A stretch of 64,000 nt of DNA from Gandjariella thermophila (GTDB taxonomy: Bacteria; Actinomycetota; Actinomycetes; Mycobacteriales; Pseudonocardiaceae), in assembly GCF_005405885.1 (NCBI RefSeq), contig NZ_BJFL01000002.1, positions 62,001-126,000 of the forward strand. Direction: 5' to 3'. Below, piece after piece: positions 26,258 to 35,238 of this stretch (the stretch's first letter is position 1; every line of letters starts with the position of its first letter). The translations under genes were made by a program, and so were the position numbers. Under the pieces are notes generated by a model. It saw only the letters and a list, made by a program, of their open reading frames with translations, was not told the origin of the DNA and did not search any database.

Positions 26258-26593
26258 ATGAGGAGGCTGTTCTGGCTGGGCCTCGGCGTCGCCGCCGGCG
26301 TGGCGATCGCCCGCAAGGCGAACGACGTGGCCCGGCAGGCCACCCCGGCGGGTGTCGCCGGCAACCTCGGCGCCGCGATCCACGAGCTGGCCAGCGCGGT
26401 CGGTTCCTTCGGAGCCGACGTGCGCGCCGGTATGGTCGAGCGTGAGCAGGAGCTGTACGACGAGGTCGAGCGGCGGACGGGGATCGCTCCCGGAGGCGCC
26501 GGCCGGCGGGACTGGGTGCCTGGCGAGGTGGTCGCGGCGCGCCCGCCGGTGCGGCGCGGCACGGGTGCGCGAGCGCGCCGGGCGGGTGGCTGA
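26258..26593 (+). CDS. DUF6167-like small membrane-associated protein
   Basis: A 111-residue protein starting MRRLFWLGLGVAAGVAIARK, a short hydrophobic anchor with a glycine motif, then a helical part with IHELASAVGSFGADVRAGMV-EREQEL and a basic, disordered tail. It lies between the DUF948-like gene and alaS, the conserved actinobacterial position, and is presumably co-expressed with the former (65-bp gap). GGAAAGGAGAG precedes the ATG. Function unknown. Confidence 0.82.
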   Translation: MRRLFWLGLGVAAGVAIARKANDVARQATPAGVAGNLGAAIHELASAVGSFGADVRAGMVEREQELYDEVERRTGIAPGGAGRRDWVPGEVVAARPPVRRGTGARARRAGG

Positions 26594-26722
26594 GCGTCGC
26601 CGCGCGCGAGCCTCGAAGGCCGCCGCCGCCCGCCGACCGCCCGCCGTCGAAAGCCTCCGACCGCCCCCTCGGCCCGGTCATTCCGGCCGGCCGAGCCACA
26701 CGCCCTCAAGGGACGAACAACC

Positions 26723-29395
26723 GTGCAGACCCACGAGATCCGCCAGCGATTCCTGGACCACTTCGAGCGCAACGGGCACACCGTGGTGCCCAGCGCCTCG
26801 CTCATCCTGGACGACCCCACCCTGCTGTTCGTCAACGCCGGCATGGTGCCGTTCAAGCCGTACTTCCTCGGCGAGGTGCCGCCGCCGTACCGGCGGGCCA
26901 CCAGCATCCAGAAGTGCGTGCGCACGCTGGACATCGACAACGTCGGCCACACCACCCGGCACAACACGTTCTTCCAGATGGCCGGCAACTTCTCCTTCGG
27001 CGACTACTTCAAGGAAGGCGCCATCGGCTACGCCTGGGAGCTGGTCACCTCCGCGCAGGACGCCGGCGGGTTCGGTTTCGACCCGGACCGCATCTGGGTG
27101 ACGGTCTACACCGACGACGACGAGGCGGCGAACCTGTGGCAGAAGGTCGCCGGCCTGCCCGAGGAGCGCATCCAGCGCCGCTCCGGCAAGGACAACTACT
27201 GGGACATGGGCGTCCCCGGCCCGGGTGGGCCCTGCTCGGAGATCTACGTCGACCGGGGCCCCGAGTACGGCCGGGAGGGCGGCCCGGTCGTCGACGAGGA
27301 CCGCTACCTGGAGATCTGGAACCTGGTCTTCATGCAGGACCAGCGCGGTGATCTCAGCCCGAAGGACGGGCACCCGCCGGTCGGCGAGCTGCCCAGCAAG
27401 AACATCGACACCGGCATGGGCATGGAGCGGGTGGCGCTGCTGCTGCAGGGCGTGTCCAACGTGTACGAGACCGACCTGCTGCGGCCGATCATCGCCACCG
27501 CCGAGCGGCTCTCCGGCCGCCGCTACGGCGCCGACGCGAGCGACGACGTCCGCTTCCGGGTGATCGCCGACCACACCCGCACCGGCCTGATGCTGGTCGG
27601 TGACGGCGTCACGCCCAGCAACGAGGCCAGGGGCTACGTGCTGCGCCGGCTGCTGCGCCGGGTGGTGCGCTCCGCCCGGCTGCTTGGCATCACCGAGCCC
27701 GCGCTCGGCGAGTTCGTGGCCACCGCGCGGGACACCATGAGCCCGTCCTACCCGGAGCTGGCCACCGAGTTCGGCCGGATCGACGCGGTGGTGCGCGCCG
27801 AGGAGGACGCCTTCCTGGCCACCCTCACCACCGGCTCGCGGATCTTCGACATGGCCGTGGCCGAGACCAGGGCGGCCGGCGGCACGGTGCTCGGCGGGGA
27901 CCGGGCGTTCCAGCTGCACGACACCTACGGCTTCCCCATCGACCTCACCCTGGAGATGGCCGAGGAACAGGGCCTCAAGGTCGATCAGGAGGGCTTCCGC
28001 CGGCTGATGGCCGAGCAGCGGGAGCGGGCCAAGGCGGACGCCGCCGCCCGCAAGACCGGCCACGCCGACGCCTCCGCCTACCGCTCCGTGCTGGACCAGC
28101 ACGGCCGCACCGACTTCCTCGGCTACACCGACCTCACCGCCGAGGCCAGGGTGGTCGGCCTGCTGGTCGGTGGCCAGCCGGCGCCCGCCGCCGGGGAGGG
28201 CACCGAGGTCGAGCTGGTGCTGGACCGCACCCCGTTCTACGCCGAGGGCGGCGGCCAGCAGCCGGACACCGGGCGGATCGTCGCCGACGGCGCGGTGCTC
28301 GAGGTCTACGACGTGCAGTCCCCGGTCGAGGGGCTGAACGTGCACCGGGCCAAGGTGCTCTCCGGCGAGATCATCCTCGACGCCGCGGTGCACGCCGAGG
28401 TGGACGCCACCCGGCGGCGGGCGGTGTCCCGGTCGCACTCGGCCACCCACCTGGTGCACGCCGGGGTCCGCAGGGCGCTCGGCACCTCCGCCGCCCAGGC
28501 CGGTTCGCTGAACGCGCCCGGCCGGCTGCGCTTCGACTTCACCTCACCGGGCGGTGCGGTGCCACCCAGCGTGCTCGCCGACGTCGAGGACGAGGTCAAC
28601 GACGTGCTGCTGCACGACCACGACGTGCGCGCCGAGGTGATGACCATGGACGAGGCGCGCCGCTCCGGGGCCATCGCCCTGTTCGGCGAGAAGTACGGCG
28701 ACGCGGTGCGCGTGGTGTCCATCGGCGAGTACTCCCGCGAGCTGTGCGGCGGCACGCACGTGCACCGCTCCGGGGAGATCGGCGTGGTCAAGCTGTTGTC
28801 CGAGGCGTCGATCGGCTCGGGGGTGCGCCGGGTGGAGGCGCTGGTCGGCATGGACGCGTTCCGCTTCCTGGCCCGGGAGCACGTCCTGGTGGCCCAGCTC
28901 GCCGAGCAGTTCAAGGCCCGGCCGGAGGAGCTGCCCGAGCGGATCGGGCAGACCCTGGAGAAGTTGCGCACCGCGGAGAAGGAGCTGGAGCAGCTGCGCG
29001 GCGCCCAGCTCATGTCGTCGGCCGGGTCGCTCGCCGAGGGCGCCGAGGACGTGCACGGCGTGGCCCTGGTCGCCGCCGTCGTCGCCGACGCGGTCAGCGG
29101 CAACGACCTGCGCAAGCTGGCCGGCGAGGTGCGCAACCGGCTCGGCTCCCGGCCCGGCGTGGTCGCGCTGTTCTCGGTGGACGGCGCCAAGGTCAGCTTC
29201 GTGGTGGCCACCACGGCGGCGGCCAGGGACCGTGGGTTCGCCGCGGGCAAGCTGGTGCCGACGTTCGGTCCCGCGGTCGGCGGCCGCGGCGGCGGCAAGC
29301 CCGACCTCGCCCAGGGCGGCGGCACCGACCCGTCCGGGGTCAGCGCCGCGATCGACGCCCTGCGCCGCGAGGTCGCCCGGGTGGCTGGCACGTGA
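26723..29395 (+). CDS. alaS: Alanyl-tRNA synthetase
   Basis: An 890-residue class II synthetase that charges tRNA-Ala and edits mischarged serine and glycine. The N-terminal catalytic domain begins [20 protein letters not shown] and contains [18 protein letters not shown]; the editing domain carries the zinc site [13 protein letters not shown] (HxxxH) together with [10 protein letters not shown]; the C-terminal C-Ala domain ends [12 protein letters not shown], with the glycine-rich DHH-linked motif. Length is normal. The GTG start follows AAGGGACG. The stop overlaps a 17-codon GTG frame that precedes ruvX. Confidence 0.97.
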   Translation: MQTHEIRQRFLDHFERNGHTVVPSASLILDDPTLLFVNAGMVPFKPYFLGEVPPPYRRATSIQKCVRTLDIDNVGHTTRHNTFFQMAGNFSFGDYFKEGAIGYAWELVTSAQDAGGFGFDPDRIWVTVYTDDDEAANLWQKVAGLPEERIQRRSGKDNYWDMGVPGPGGPCSEIYVDRGPEYGREGGPVVDEDRYLEIWNLVFMQDQRGDLSPKDGHPPVGELPSKNIDTGMGMERVALLLQGVSNVYETDLLRPIIATAERLSGRRYGADASDDVRFRVIADHTRTGLMLVGDGVTPSNEARGYVLRRLLRRVVRSARLLGITEPALGEFVATARDTMSPSYPELATEFGRIDAVVRAEEDAFLATLTTGSRIFDMAVAETRAAGGTVLGGDRAFQLHDTYGFPIDLTLEMAEEQGLKVDQEGFRRLMAEQRERAKADAAARKTGHADASAYRSVLDQHGRTDFLGYTDLTAEARVVGLLVGGQPAPAAGEGTEVELVLDRTPFYAEGGGQQPDTGRIVADGAVLEVYDVQSPVEGLNVHRAKVLSGEIILDAAVHAEVDATRRRAVSRSHSATHLVHAGVRRALGTSAAQAGSLNAPGRLRFDFTSPGGAVPPSVLADVEDEVNDVLLHDHDVRAEVMTMDEARRSGAIALFGEKYGDAVRVVSIGEYSRELCGGTHVHRSGEIGVVKLLSEASIGSGVRRVEALVGMDAFRFLAREHVLVAQLAEQFKARPEELPERIGQTLEKLRTAEKELEQLRGAQLMSSAGSLAEGAEDVHGVALVAAVVADAVSGNDLRKLAGEVRNRLGSRPGVVALFSVDGAKVSFVVATTAAARDRGFAAGKLVPTFGPAVGGRGGGKPDLAQGGGTDPSGVSAAIDALRREVARVAGT

Positions 29396-29441
29396 GTCGG
29401 CTCGCCGACGCGGTCACCCGCCGAGCGACGGAGGACACCGC

Positions 29442-29987
29442 GTGAGCCGTCGCGGTCGGCGGGAGTCCTGGCCGGCCGGGCGGGAACCCGATCGGCCGGG
29501 GCAGGACGATCCCGGGCCCGGCCGTCGGCTGGGTGTCGACGTCGGCGCCGTGCGGGTGGGGGTGGCGCTCAGCGATCCCGGCCCGCTGCTGGCCGCGCCG
29601 CTGGTCACCCTGGCGCGGGACGAGCGCGGCGGGCGGGATCTGAACCAGCTCGCCGATCTTGTCGTAGAGCATGACGTGGTGGAGGTGATCGTCGGCCTGC
29701 CGAGGACCCTGACCGGGCGGCACGGGCCCGCCGCGCAGGCCGCCGAGGCGTACGCGGCCGCACTGGCCGAGCGGATCGCCCCGGTGCCGGTGCGGCTGGC
29801 CGACGAGCGGCTCACCACGGTCACCGCCGCGCGGATGCTCAGTGAGCGCGGCGTGCGGGGCCGGAAGCAGCGTGCCGTGGTGGATCAGGCGGCCGCCGTG
29901 GAGATCCTCCAGGGCTGGCTGGAGGCGCGCGCACGTATCCTGGCACCGCCGCCAGACCAGGGGCCGACTCCGGAGGGCAGCTCGTGA
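29442..29987 (+). CDS. ruvX: Holliday junction resolvase-like protein RuvX/YqgF
   Basis: A 181-residue RNase H-fold nuclease of the YqgF family, involved in pre-16S rRNA 5'-end processing. The first acidic residue is in [19 protein letters not shown] (about residues 28-46), then [31 protein letters not shown] and the final Asp in [15 protein letters not shown]. The N-terminus has an extra 25 charged residues. The GTG at 29442 is supported by CGGAGGACACC upstream. The stop overlaps the mltG GTG by 4 bp. Confidence 0.92.
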   Translation: MSRRGRRESWPAGREPDRPGQDDPGPGRRLGVDVGAVRVGVALSDPGPLLAAPLVTLARDERGGRDLNQLADLVVEHDVVEVIVGLPRTLTGRHGPAAQAAEAYAAALAERIAPVPVRLADERLTTVTAARMLSERGVRGRKQRAVVDQAAAVEILQGWLEARARILAPPPDQGPTPEGSS

Positions 29988-31207
29988 ACGACGACCTCGG
30001 GTTGTTCGACCCCGCCACCGAGGCGGCGGAGGACGACCGGCCGCGGCGGCGGGGCCGGCCCCCGGGCAAGCCCGGCGGGAAGGCCCGCCCGCGGCGGCGG
30101 AGCACCTGGGTCGCGGTCATCACGGTGCTCGTCCTCGTCCTCGGTGGCGCGGCGTACGGGGCGGCGCAGCTGCTCGGGCTCACCGGCTACGCCGACTACA
30201 GCGGCGACGGCGACGCCGACCTGATCGTGCAGGTCCAGCCGGGCGACTCCACGTCGGCCATCGGAAACCGGCTGCAGCAGGCGGGGGTGGTGGCCAGCGC
30301 CAGGGCGTTCACCAAGGCCGCCGCCAGCGACTCCCGGGTGCGCAGCCTGCAGCCCGGCTACTACCTGATGAGGACCCACATGTCCGGCAAGGCCGCGGTG
30401 GCGCGCATGGTCGACCCGCACACCCGGGTCAGCGGCGTGGAGATCCGGGCCGGCTACCAGCTCGACGACGTCACCGCGCCGGACGGCTCCACCGACAAGG
30501 GCATCCTCTCCCGGATCGCCGACGCCAGCTGCACCGATCTCGGCGGCAAGAAGTCCTGCGTGTCCTCGGACGAGTTGCACAAGGTCGCGGAGACCGCCGA
30601 TCCGGCGGCGCTGGGCGTGCCGGACTGGGCCATCCCGGACGTGCAGCGCGCCGACCCACGGCACCGGCTCGAGGGACTGATCGCGCCGGGCATCTACGAC
30701 GTCAAGCCCGGCGCCAGCGCCTTCGACGTGCTCAAGAGCGTCGTCACCACCTCGGCGCAGCGCTGGCGGGCGATCGGCATGCCGCAGGTCGCCGGCGACA
30801 CCGGGTTCCGGCCGTACGAGGTGCTGATCATGGCCTCGCTGGTGCAGCGCGAGGCGATCGTCCCGGACTTCGGCAAGGTCGCCAGGGTCACCTACAACCG
30901 GCTGGCCATCGGCATGCCGCTGGGCTACGACTCGACGATCAACTACGTGCTCGACCGGCCGATGATCACCACGAAGACCGCGGACCGCAACGCGCCCGGC
31001 CCGTACAACACCTACCTGAACAGCGGCCTGCCGCCCACCCCGATCGGCACGCCCAGCCCCGAGGCGCTCACCGCCACCGCGCACCCGCCCAAGGGTTCCT
31101 GGCTGTTCTTCGTCAAGTGCCAGAAGGACGGCACGTCCTGCTTCGCCGACACGCCCGAACAGCATGACCAGAACGTGCGCGACGCCCAGGCCCGCGGAAT
31201 CTTCTGA
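29984..31207 (+). CDS. mltG: Endolytic transglycosylase MltG
   Basis: A 407-residue membrane-anchored lytic transglycosylase that cuts nascent peptidoglycan strands and sets their length. A Pro/Arg-rich cytoplasmic N-terminus (about 40 residues) precedes one transmembrane helix ([20 protein letters not shown]), a LysM-like segment and the YceG domain. [19 protein letters not shown] with the catalytic Glu, and [17 protein letters not shown] are the diagnostic stretches. The GTG overlaps the ruvX stop by 4 bp. Repeat copy C begins two bases after its stop codon. Confidence 0.95.
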   Translation: MNDDLGLFDPATEAAEDDRPRRRGRPPGKPGGKARPRRRSTWVAVITVLVLVLGGAAYGAAQLLGLTGYADYSGDGDADLIVQVQPGDSTSAIGNRLQQAGVVASARAFTKAAASDSRVRSLQPGYYLMRTHMSGKAAVARMVDPHTRVSGVEIRAGYQLDDVTAPDGSTDKGILSRIADASCTDLGGKKSCVSSDELHKVAETADPAALGVPDWAIPDVQRADPRHRLEGLIAPGIYDVKPGASAFDVLKSVVTTSAQRWRAIGMPQVAGDTGFRPYEVLIMASLVQREAIVPDFGKVARVTYNRLAIGMPLGYDSTINYVLDRPMITTKTADRNAPGPYNTYLNSGLPPTPIGTPSPEALTATAHPPKGSWLFFVKCQKDGTSCFADTPEQHDQNVRDAQARGIF

Positions 31208-31209
31208 CC

Positions 31210-31381
31210 GCCTGTTCCGGAAGTGGACTGACCTGCGATGCTGATTTCGGGAACGCGCCGGGGCGAAGCCCCTGCGATCGTGGGGGCGGGGCGAGCAACC
31301 AGGAGGACGAACCGGGGCGTGCCATGTCACCTGCGAGCCCCGGCGACACGATCGCGGCGCGCGTTCAGGAACAGGCACTGA
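31210..31381 (+). repeat. Intergenic repeat with terminal inverted repeats, copy C
   Basis: Best-defined copy: left end GCCTGTTCCGGAA (31210-31222), right end GTTCAGGAACAGGCACTGA. The termini are 13-bp inverted repeats with one mismatch. The middle holds GCGAAGCCCCTGCGATCG and an AGGAGG. It starts 2 nt after the mltG stop and reaches to 5 nt before the aroE start, so it forms the whole intergenic region and part of the aroE leader. Confidence 0.85.
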
Positions 31382-31386
31382 CCAGG

Positions 31387-32259
31387 ATGAGTAACGAGAA
31401 CGGGAGCGGCCCCCGCCGGGCCGCGGTCGTCGGATCGCCGGTCGGCCACTCGCTGTCCCCGGTGCTGCACCGGGCCGCGTTCGTCGCCCTCGACCTCACC
31501 GGCTGGTCGTACGAGCGGATCGAGTGCGACGCCGAACGCCTGCCGGCGCTGGTGGCCGGGCTCGGGCCGGAGTGGGCCGGGCTGTCGGTCACCATGCCCG
31601 GCAAGCGCGCCGCGCTGGAGCTGGCCGAGGCCGCCACGCCCCGCGCCACGGCGGTCGGCGCGGCGAACACGCTGGTCCCGGTGCCCGGCGGGGGTGGATG
31701 GCAGGCAGACTGCACCGACGTGGACGGGGTGGTCGGCGCGCTGCGCGCCGCCGCGGGCTACCGGCCGCGACCGGGCGCGCCCGGGGTGGTGCTCGGCGCC
31801 GGCGGCACCGCGGCCGCCGCCCTGGCCGCCTTCGCCGAACTCGGCATCGGCGAGACGGTGCTGGTGGTGCGCGAGCCCGCCCGCGCGGCCGAGGCGCTGG
31901 CCTGCGCGGACCGGGTCGGGATCGGGGCGACCACGGTGCGCTGGGCGGAGGCGGACCTCCGCGGGCTGGCCCGCGAGGCCGCCGCGGTGGTCAGCACCGT
32001 GCCCGCGGAGGCCACCGCCGACCACGCCGACGTCCTGGCCGCCGCGCCCTACCTGCTGGACGTCATCTACCACCCGTGGCCCACGCCGATCGCCGAGGCG
32101 GTCGCCCGCCGCGGCGGCCGGCTCGCCACCGGCCTGGACATGCTGCTGCACCAGGCGTTCGGGCAGGTGGAGCAGTTCACCGGGCTGCCGGCGCCGCGGG
32201 AGGCGATGCGCGATGCGCTGCGCACCGCCACCCACGGCGTGCTGCCCCTTCCGTTGTGA
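31387..32259 (+). CDS. aroE: Shikimate dehydrogenase
   Basis: A 290-residue NADPH-dependent enzyme that reduces 3-dehydroshikimate to shikimate. The substrate-binding GSPVGHSLSPVLHRAAF is at the N-terminus, the catalytic-lysine region reads LSVTMPGKRAALEL, ADCTDVDG follows, the nucleotide-binding loop is GAGGTAAAALAA, and the C-terminal GLDMLLHQA is conserved. The ATG at 31387 gives the usual N-terminus; an in-frame ATG at 31324 lies inside repeat C and would add 21 unrelated residues. Ribosome-binding support is weak. The other aro genes follow about 4.3 kb later, beyond an inserted PTS block. Confidence 0.94.
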   Translation: MSNENGSGPRRAAVVGSPVGHSLSPVLHRAAFVALDLTGWSYERIECDAERLPALVAGLGPEWAGLSVTMPGKRAALELAEAATPRATAVGAANTLVPVPGGGGWQADCTDVDGVVGALRAAAGYRPRPGAPGVVLGAGGTAAAALAAFAELGIGETVLVVREPARAAEALACADRVGIGATTVRWAEADLRGLAREAAAVVSTVPAEATADHADVLAAAPYLLDVIYHPWPTPIAEAVARRGGRLATGLDMLLHQAFGQVEQFTGLPAPREAMRDALRTATHGVLPLPL

Positions 32260-32297
32260 TTCGGCCGGGCCGCGGGGCCCCACCGGCGACCGACGGG

Positions 32298-32564
32298 TCA
32301 GCCGTCCAGATCGGTGCCGATCACGGCGGCGACCGCGTCCAGTGCCGCGTCCGCGCCCTCGCCCTCCGCGGACAGCACCACCTCATCGCCGTGCATCGCG
32401 CCCAGTGTCATCAGCCCGAGAATGCTGGCTGCGTCGACCGGCTCGCCGTCGCCCTTGCGAATGGTCACCGTCACCATCTGCTCGGCCGCCGCCTTCGCGA
32501 GCAGCGCGGCCGGCCTGGCGTGCAGGCCCACTTTGCTGGCCACGACGACCCGTCGCTCCGGCAT
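32298..32564 (-). CDS. ptsH: Phosphocarrier protein HPr
   Basis: An 88-residue PTS phosphocarrier that passes phosphate from enzyme I to EIIA. The active-site histidine is H15 in VGLHARPAALLAKAA, and the regulatory serine region is DAASILGLMTLGAMHGDEV (S47). The ATG at 32564 follows GAAGGGAGAACC. It lies 30 bp downstream of the EIIC gene on the same strand. Enzyme I (ptsI) is not in the window. Confidence 0.95.
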   Translation of the reverse strand: MPERRVVVASKVGLHARPAALLAKAAAEQMVTVTIRKGDGEPVDAASILGLMTLGAMHGDEVVLSAEGEGADAALDAVAAVIGTDLDG

Positions 32565-32594
32565 GGTTCTCCCTTCGTCCCGCTCGGCCACCGG

Positions 32595-33857
32595 TCAGAC
32601 CCGGGCCGCGCTCGGGTCGGCCTCGGGCTGTGCCTCGTCCTCCTCACGGCCCGGCGTGCGCAGATTCCACCGCACGATGACCCACCGGAAGACCACGTAG
32701 TAGATCGCCCCGTAGATCAGCCCGATGAGCAGCAACAGCAACGGTTTCTGCGCGATGCCGAAGTTGAGCAGGTAGTCGATCGCACCGGCGGAGAAGGTGA
32801 ACCCGTCGTGGATGCCCAGCGCGTTGCAGATCGCCAGCGAGGTGCCGGTGAGCACCGCGTGGATGAGGTACAGCGGCCAGGCGACGAACATGAAGGAGAA
32901 CTCGATCGGCTCGGTGACGCCGGTGAGGAACGCGGTCAGCGCGGCGGACAGCATGATCCCGCCGACCACCTTGCGCTGCGCCGGCTTCGCCGTCTGCCAG
33001 ATCGCCAGCGCCGCGGCGGGCAGGGCGAACATGAAGATCGGGAAGAAGCCGGTCATGAACGAGCCCGCCGACGGGTCGTGCGCGAAGAACCGGTCCAGGT
33101 CACCCGAAGCGCCGTGGTAGCTGCCGAAGACGAACCACACCACCGAGTTGATCACGTTGTGCAGTCCGAACGGGATGAGCAGCCGGTTCACCATGCCGTA
33201 CAGCCCGCCGCCGATCACCGCGTTCGCCGTGACCGCGTTGCCGAACGCGGTGAGCAGCTTGTCGAACAGCGGGTAGATCAGCCCGAAGATCACCCCGAGG
33301 ACGACCATGACCACCGCGGTGAGGATCGGGACGAAGCGCCGCCCGCCGAAGAACGCCAGGTACGGGGGCAGCTTGATGCGGTAGAACCGCTGCCACAGCA
33401 CGGCCGTCACGATGCCGACCATGATCCCGGCCAGCACCCCGTAGGGCCAGCTCTTCGGATCGGGCGCGACGTCGAAGAGGTTCGGTGACTTGGCGACCTT
33501 GGCCGGATCCAGCTTCACCGGGGCGAACACCTGCACGACCTTGGCGAACACCACGAACCCCACCACCGCTGCCAGCGCGGTGGAGCCGTCCGCGCGGCGG
33601 GCGAAACCGATCGCCACGCCGACCGCGAACAGCAGGGGCAGGTAGCCGAACAGCCCGCCGCCGGCCGCGGCGAGCACGGCGGCGACCTTCTTCAACGCGT
33701 CGAACCGGCCGAGCATGTCGTCCTGGCCGAAGCGCAACAGCAGGCCGGCGGCCGGCAGCGTGGCGATCGGCAGCATCAGGCTGCGGCCGATCCGCTGCAG
33801 TGCGGCGAGACCCCTGTTGGAACTTCCGCCGGCGACTTGGGGGGCGCTGGCGCTCAT
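32595..33857 (-). CDS. PTS EIIC permease, glucose/N-acetylglucosamine family
   Basis: A 420-residue, about ten-helix permease domain without fused EIIA or EIIB. It begins ALQRIGRSLMLPIATLPAAG and has RLLIPFGLHNVINSVVWF and FLTGVTEPIEFSFMFVAWPL, conserved in the Glc/GlcNAc EIIC family with the sugar-binding His and Glu. Separate single-domain EIIB and EIIA genes are encoded divergently 1.1 kb away, as in the actinobacterial GlcNAc system (NagE2/NagF), and a DasR-like regulator sits between. The start has GAAGGAGGTAACGG, provided by repeat copy S4. GlcNAc specificity is inferred from context. Confidence 0.92.
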   Translation of the reverse strand: MSASAPQVAGGSSNRGLAALQRIGRSLMLPIATLPAAGLLLRFGQDDMLGRFDALKKVAAVLAAAGGGLFGYLPLLFAVGVAIGFARRADGSTALAAVVGFVVFAKVVQVFAPVKLDPAKVAKSPNLFDVAPDPKSWPYGVLAGIMVGIVTAVLWQRFYRIKLPPYLAFFGGRRFVPILTAVVMVVLGVIFGLIYPLFDKLLTAFGNAVTANAVIGGGLYGMVNRLLIPFGLHNVINSVVWFVFGSYHGASGDLDRFFAHDPSAGSFMTGFFPIFMFALPAAALAIWQTAKPAQRKVVGGIMLSAALTAFLTGVTEPIEFSFMFVAWPLYLIHAVLTGTSLAICNALGIHDGFTFSAGAIDYLLNFGIAQKPLLLLLIGLIYGAIYYVVFRWVIVRWNLRTPGREEDEAQPEADPSAARV

Positions 33858-33861
33858 CCGT

Positions 33862-33893
33862 TACCTCCTTCTTCCGCGGTTTCGCGCGCGACC
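33862..33893 (-). repeat. Short SD-bearing repeat, copy S4
   Basis: On the minus strand it reads GGTCGCGCGCGAAACCGCGG followed by AAGAAGGAGGTAA, ending just before the EIIC start codon. It belongs with the copies at 1175, 5176, 23606 and 35199. Confidence 0.65.
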
Positions 33894-33944
33894 TGGCGGC
33901 CTTTCGCACGTCCCGTGGTTACTGCGGGTGCCCGCTTGACCCGG

Positions 33945-34745
33945 TCATGGGGGAACCTCCGGGCCGGAGCCCGGGACGTTCCGGTCCAGCTGCATGGTCA
34001 GCTGGTATCGATCGCCGCGGAACCACGACGTCATCTGCTCCACCGGCTGGCCCTTCGCGCTGGTCGCCCGGTGGAAGACCAGCAGGGGGCTGCCGCACGG
34101 CACACCGAGCAGCCGGGCCGTGTCGCTCTTGGCGGCCTCGGCCCACACGGTCTGCCGGCCGTCGTCGAGATGCACCCGGTACCGCTCGGCGAGCAGCGCG
34201 TAGAGCGAGCCGGTCAGGTCCGCGTCCAGCAACCCGGGCAGCATCCGCGGGTGGAACCAGCCGCGCTCCACGGCCAGCGGAGCGCCGTCGGCGCGCCGCA
34301 GCCGCTCCACCCGGTACGCCGGCTCGCCCGGGGCGAGCCCCAGCGCGGCGGCCGTCGCGGGCGGCGGCACCTCCTCGCCGCTGCGGAGCAGTTCGGTGGT
34401 CGGGGTGAGCCCGCGCCTGCGCATGTCCTCGGTGAACGACATGAGGTAGGGCTGCTGGTCCAGCCGCTGGCGGGCGATGAAGGTGCCGCGCCCGCGCACC
34501 CGGGTAAGCACGCCGTCCGCGACGAGTTGGCCGACCGCCTCGCGCACGGTGAGCCGGGAGACGCCGAACCGCTCGGCCAGTTCCCGCTCGGACGGAATTG
34601 CCGCTCCTGGCGGTAGCTCCTCGTCGGCCATCCGGCGGAGGATCTCCCGAAGCTGGGCGTGCTTGGGCTTGGGTCCCTCCACGATGCGGTCCACGCCGCC
34701 GGGCGCGACGGCAGGGCGCCGCGGCGGGCGGATCGGCTGGGCCAC
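33945..34745 (-). CDS. dasR: GntR/HutC-family regulator, DasR-like
   Basis: A 266-residue regulator with an N-terminal winged helix (residues about 25-95; PSERELAERFGVSRLTVREA, then TRVRGRGTFIA) and a C-terminal UTRA effector domain that in DasR binds glucosamine-6-phosphate. The flanking genes are PTS EIIC/HPr and EIIB/EIIA, and a dre-like palindrome lies in its promoter region, so it most likely controls amino-sugar uptake and its own expression. The GTG at 34745 has AGGGAGGT upstream. The symbol rests on context plus domain type. Confidence 0.85.
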   Translation of the reverse strand: MAQPIRPPRRPAVAPGGVDRIVEGPKPKHAQLREILRRMADEELPPGAAIPSERELAERFGVSRLTVREAVGQLVADGVLTRVRGRGTFIARQRLDQQPYLMSFTEDMRRRGLTPTTELLRSGEEVPPPATAAALGLAPGEPAYRVERLRRADGAPLAVERGWFHPRMLPGLLDADLTGSLYALLAERYRVHLDDGRQTVWAEAAKSDTARLLGVPCGSPLLVFHRATSAKGQPVEQMTSWFRGDRYQLTMQLDRNVPGSGPEVPP

Positions 34746-34808
34746 CGGGGACCTCCCTGTCGATTGCTCGCGGCCGGCTCTCGAAACCGGCCGCCCGGAT
34801 TGGTACGG

Positions 34809-34824
34809 TCCGGTCTAAACCAGT
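34809..34824. promoter_or_regulatory. dre-like DasR operator
   Basis: TCCGGTCTAAACCAGT matches the DasR-responsive element ACTGGTCTAGACCACT at most core positions (GGTCTA and ACCA). It lies between the divergent DasR-like gene and the EIIB gene, 64 bp upstream of the regulator start, suited to control both. Confidence 0.7.
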
Positions 34825-34952
34825 TGGTGCGGGGAGGATGCTCCGGCACTCGAGCGGGTGTCAACCGCCGTTACGTGTTCGTGCCAAGGTGGTGTGGAGC
34901 GCCCCGACGTGCCGCTGGTGCGGGCGACGCGGGCTTGGCAGAGGAGGACAAG

Positions 34953-35189
34953 GTGGCTGACGACAGGGCGGCGAAGATCCTCGCCGCGATCGGCGGTGCG
35001 GCCAACATCATCGAGATCGAACCGTGCATCACGCGGCTGCGCTGCGAACTGGAGGACGGCTCGGTGGTGGACGAGGGCGCGCTCAAGGCCGCCGGGGCGC
35101 ACGGCGTGCTCCGGGCCGGTACCGTCGTGCAGATCATCGTCGGTCCCGAGGCCGACACCATCGCCAGCGACATCGAGGATCTGCTGTGA
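34953..35189 (+). CDS. PTS EIIB component, glucose/GlcNAc family
   Basis: A 78-residue single-domain EIIB that carries phosphate from EIIA to the sugar bound in EIIC. The phosphorylated cysteine is C25 in IEPCITRLRCEL, the hallmark of the family. The GTG at 34953 follows GAGGAGGACAAG; the frame is open upstream but without homology. It is transcribed divergently from the DasR-like gene and is followed 49 bp later by the EIIA gene. Confidence 0.93.
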   Translation: MADDRAAKILAAIGGAANIIEIEPCITRLRCELEDGSVVDEGALKAAGAHGVLRAGTVVQIIVGPEADTIASDIEDLL

Positions 35190-35198
35190 CTGCCAGGA

Positions 35199-35236
35199 GC
35201 GCGACCGCGGTGGCGCGCGAACTCGCGGAGGAGCAC
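35199..35236 (+). repeat. Short SD-bearing repeat, copy S5
   Basis: Reads GCGACCGCGGTGGCGCGCGA then ACTCGCGGAGGAGCACC and ends next to the GTG of the EIIA gene. It makes up almost the whole spacer between EIIB and EIIA. Confidence 0.7.
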
Positions 35237-35238
35237 CA

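Noticed and set aside
26678-28459. 593-codon minus-strand frame inside alaS
   Set aside because: Fully antisense to conserved alaS sequence; no independent signals.
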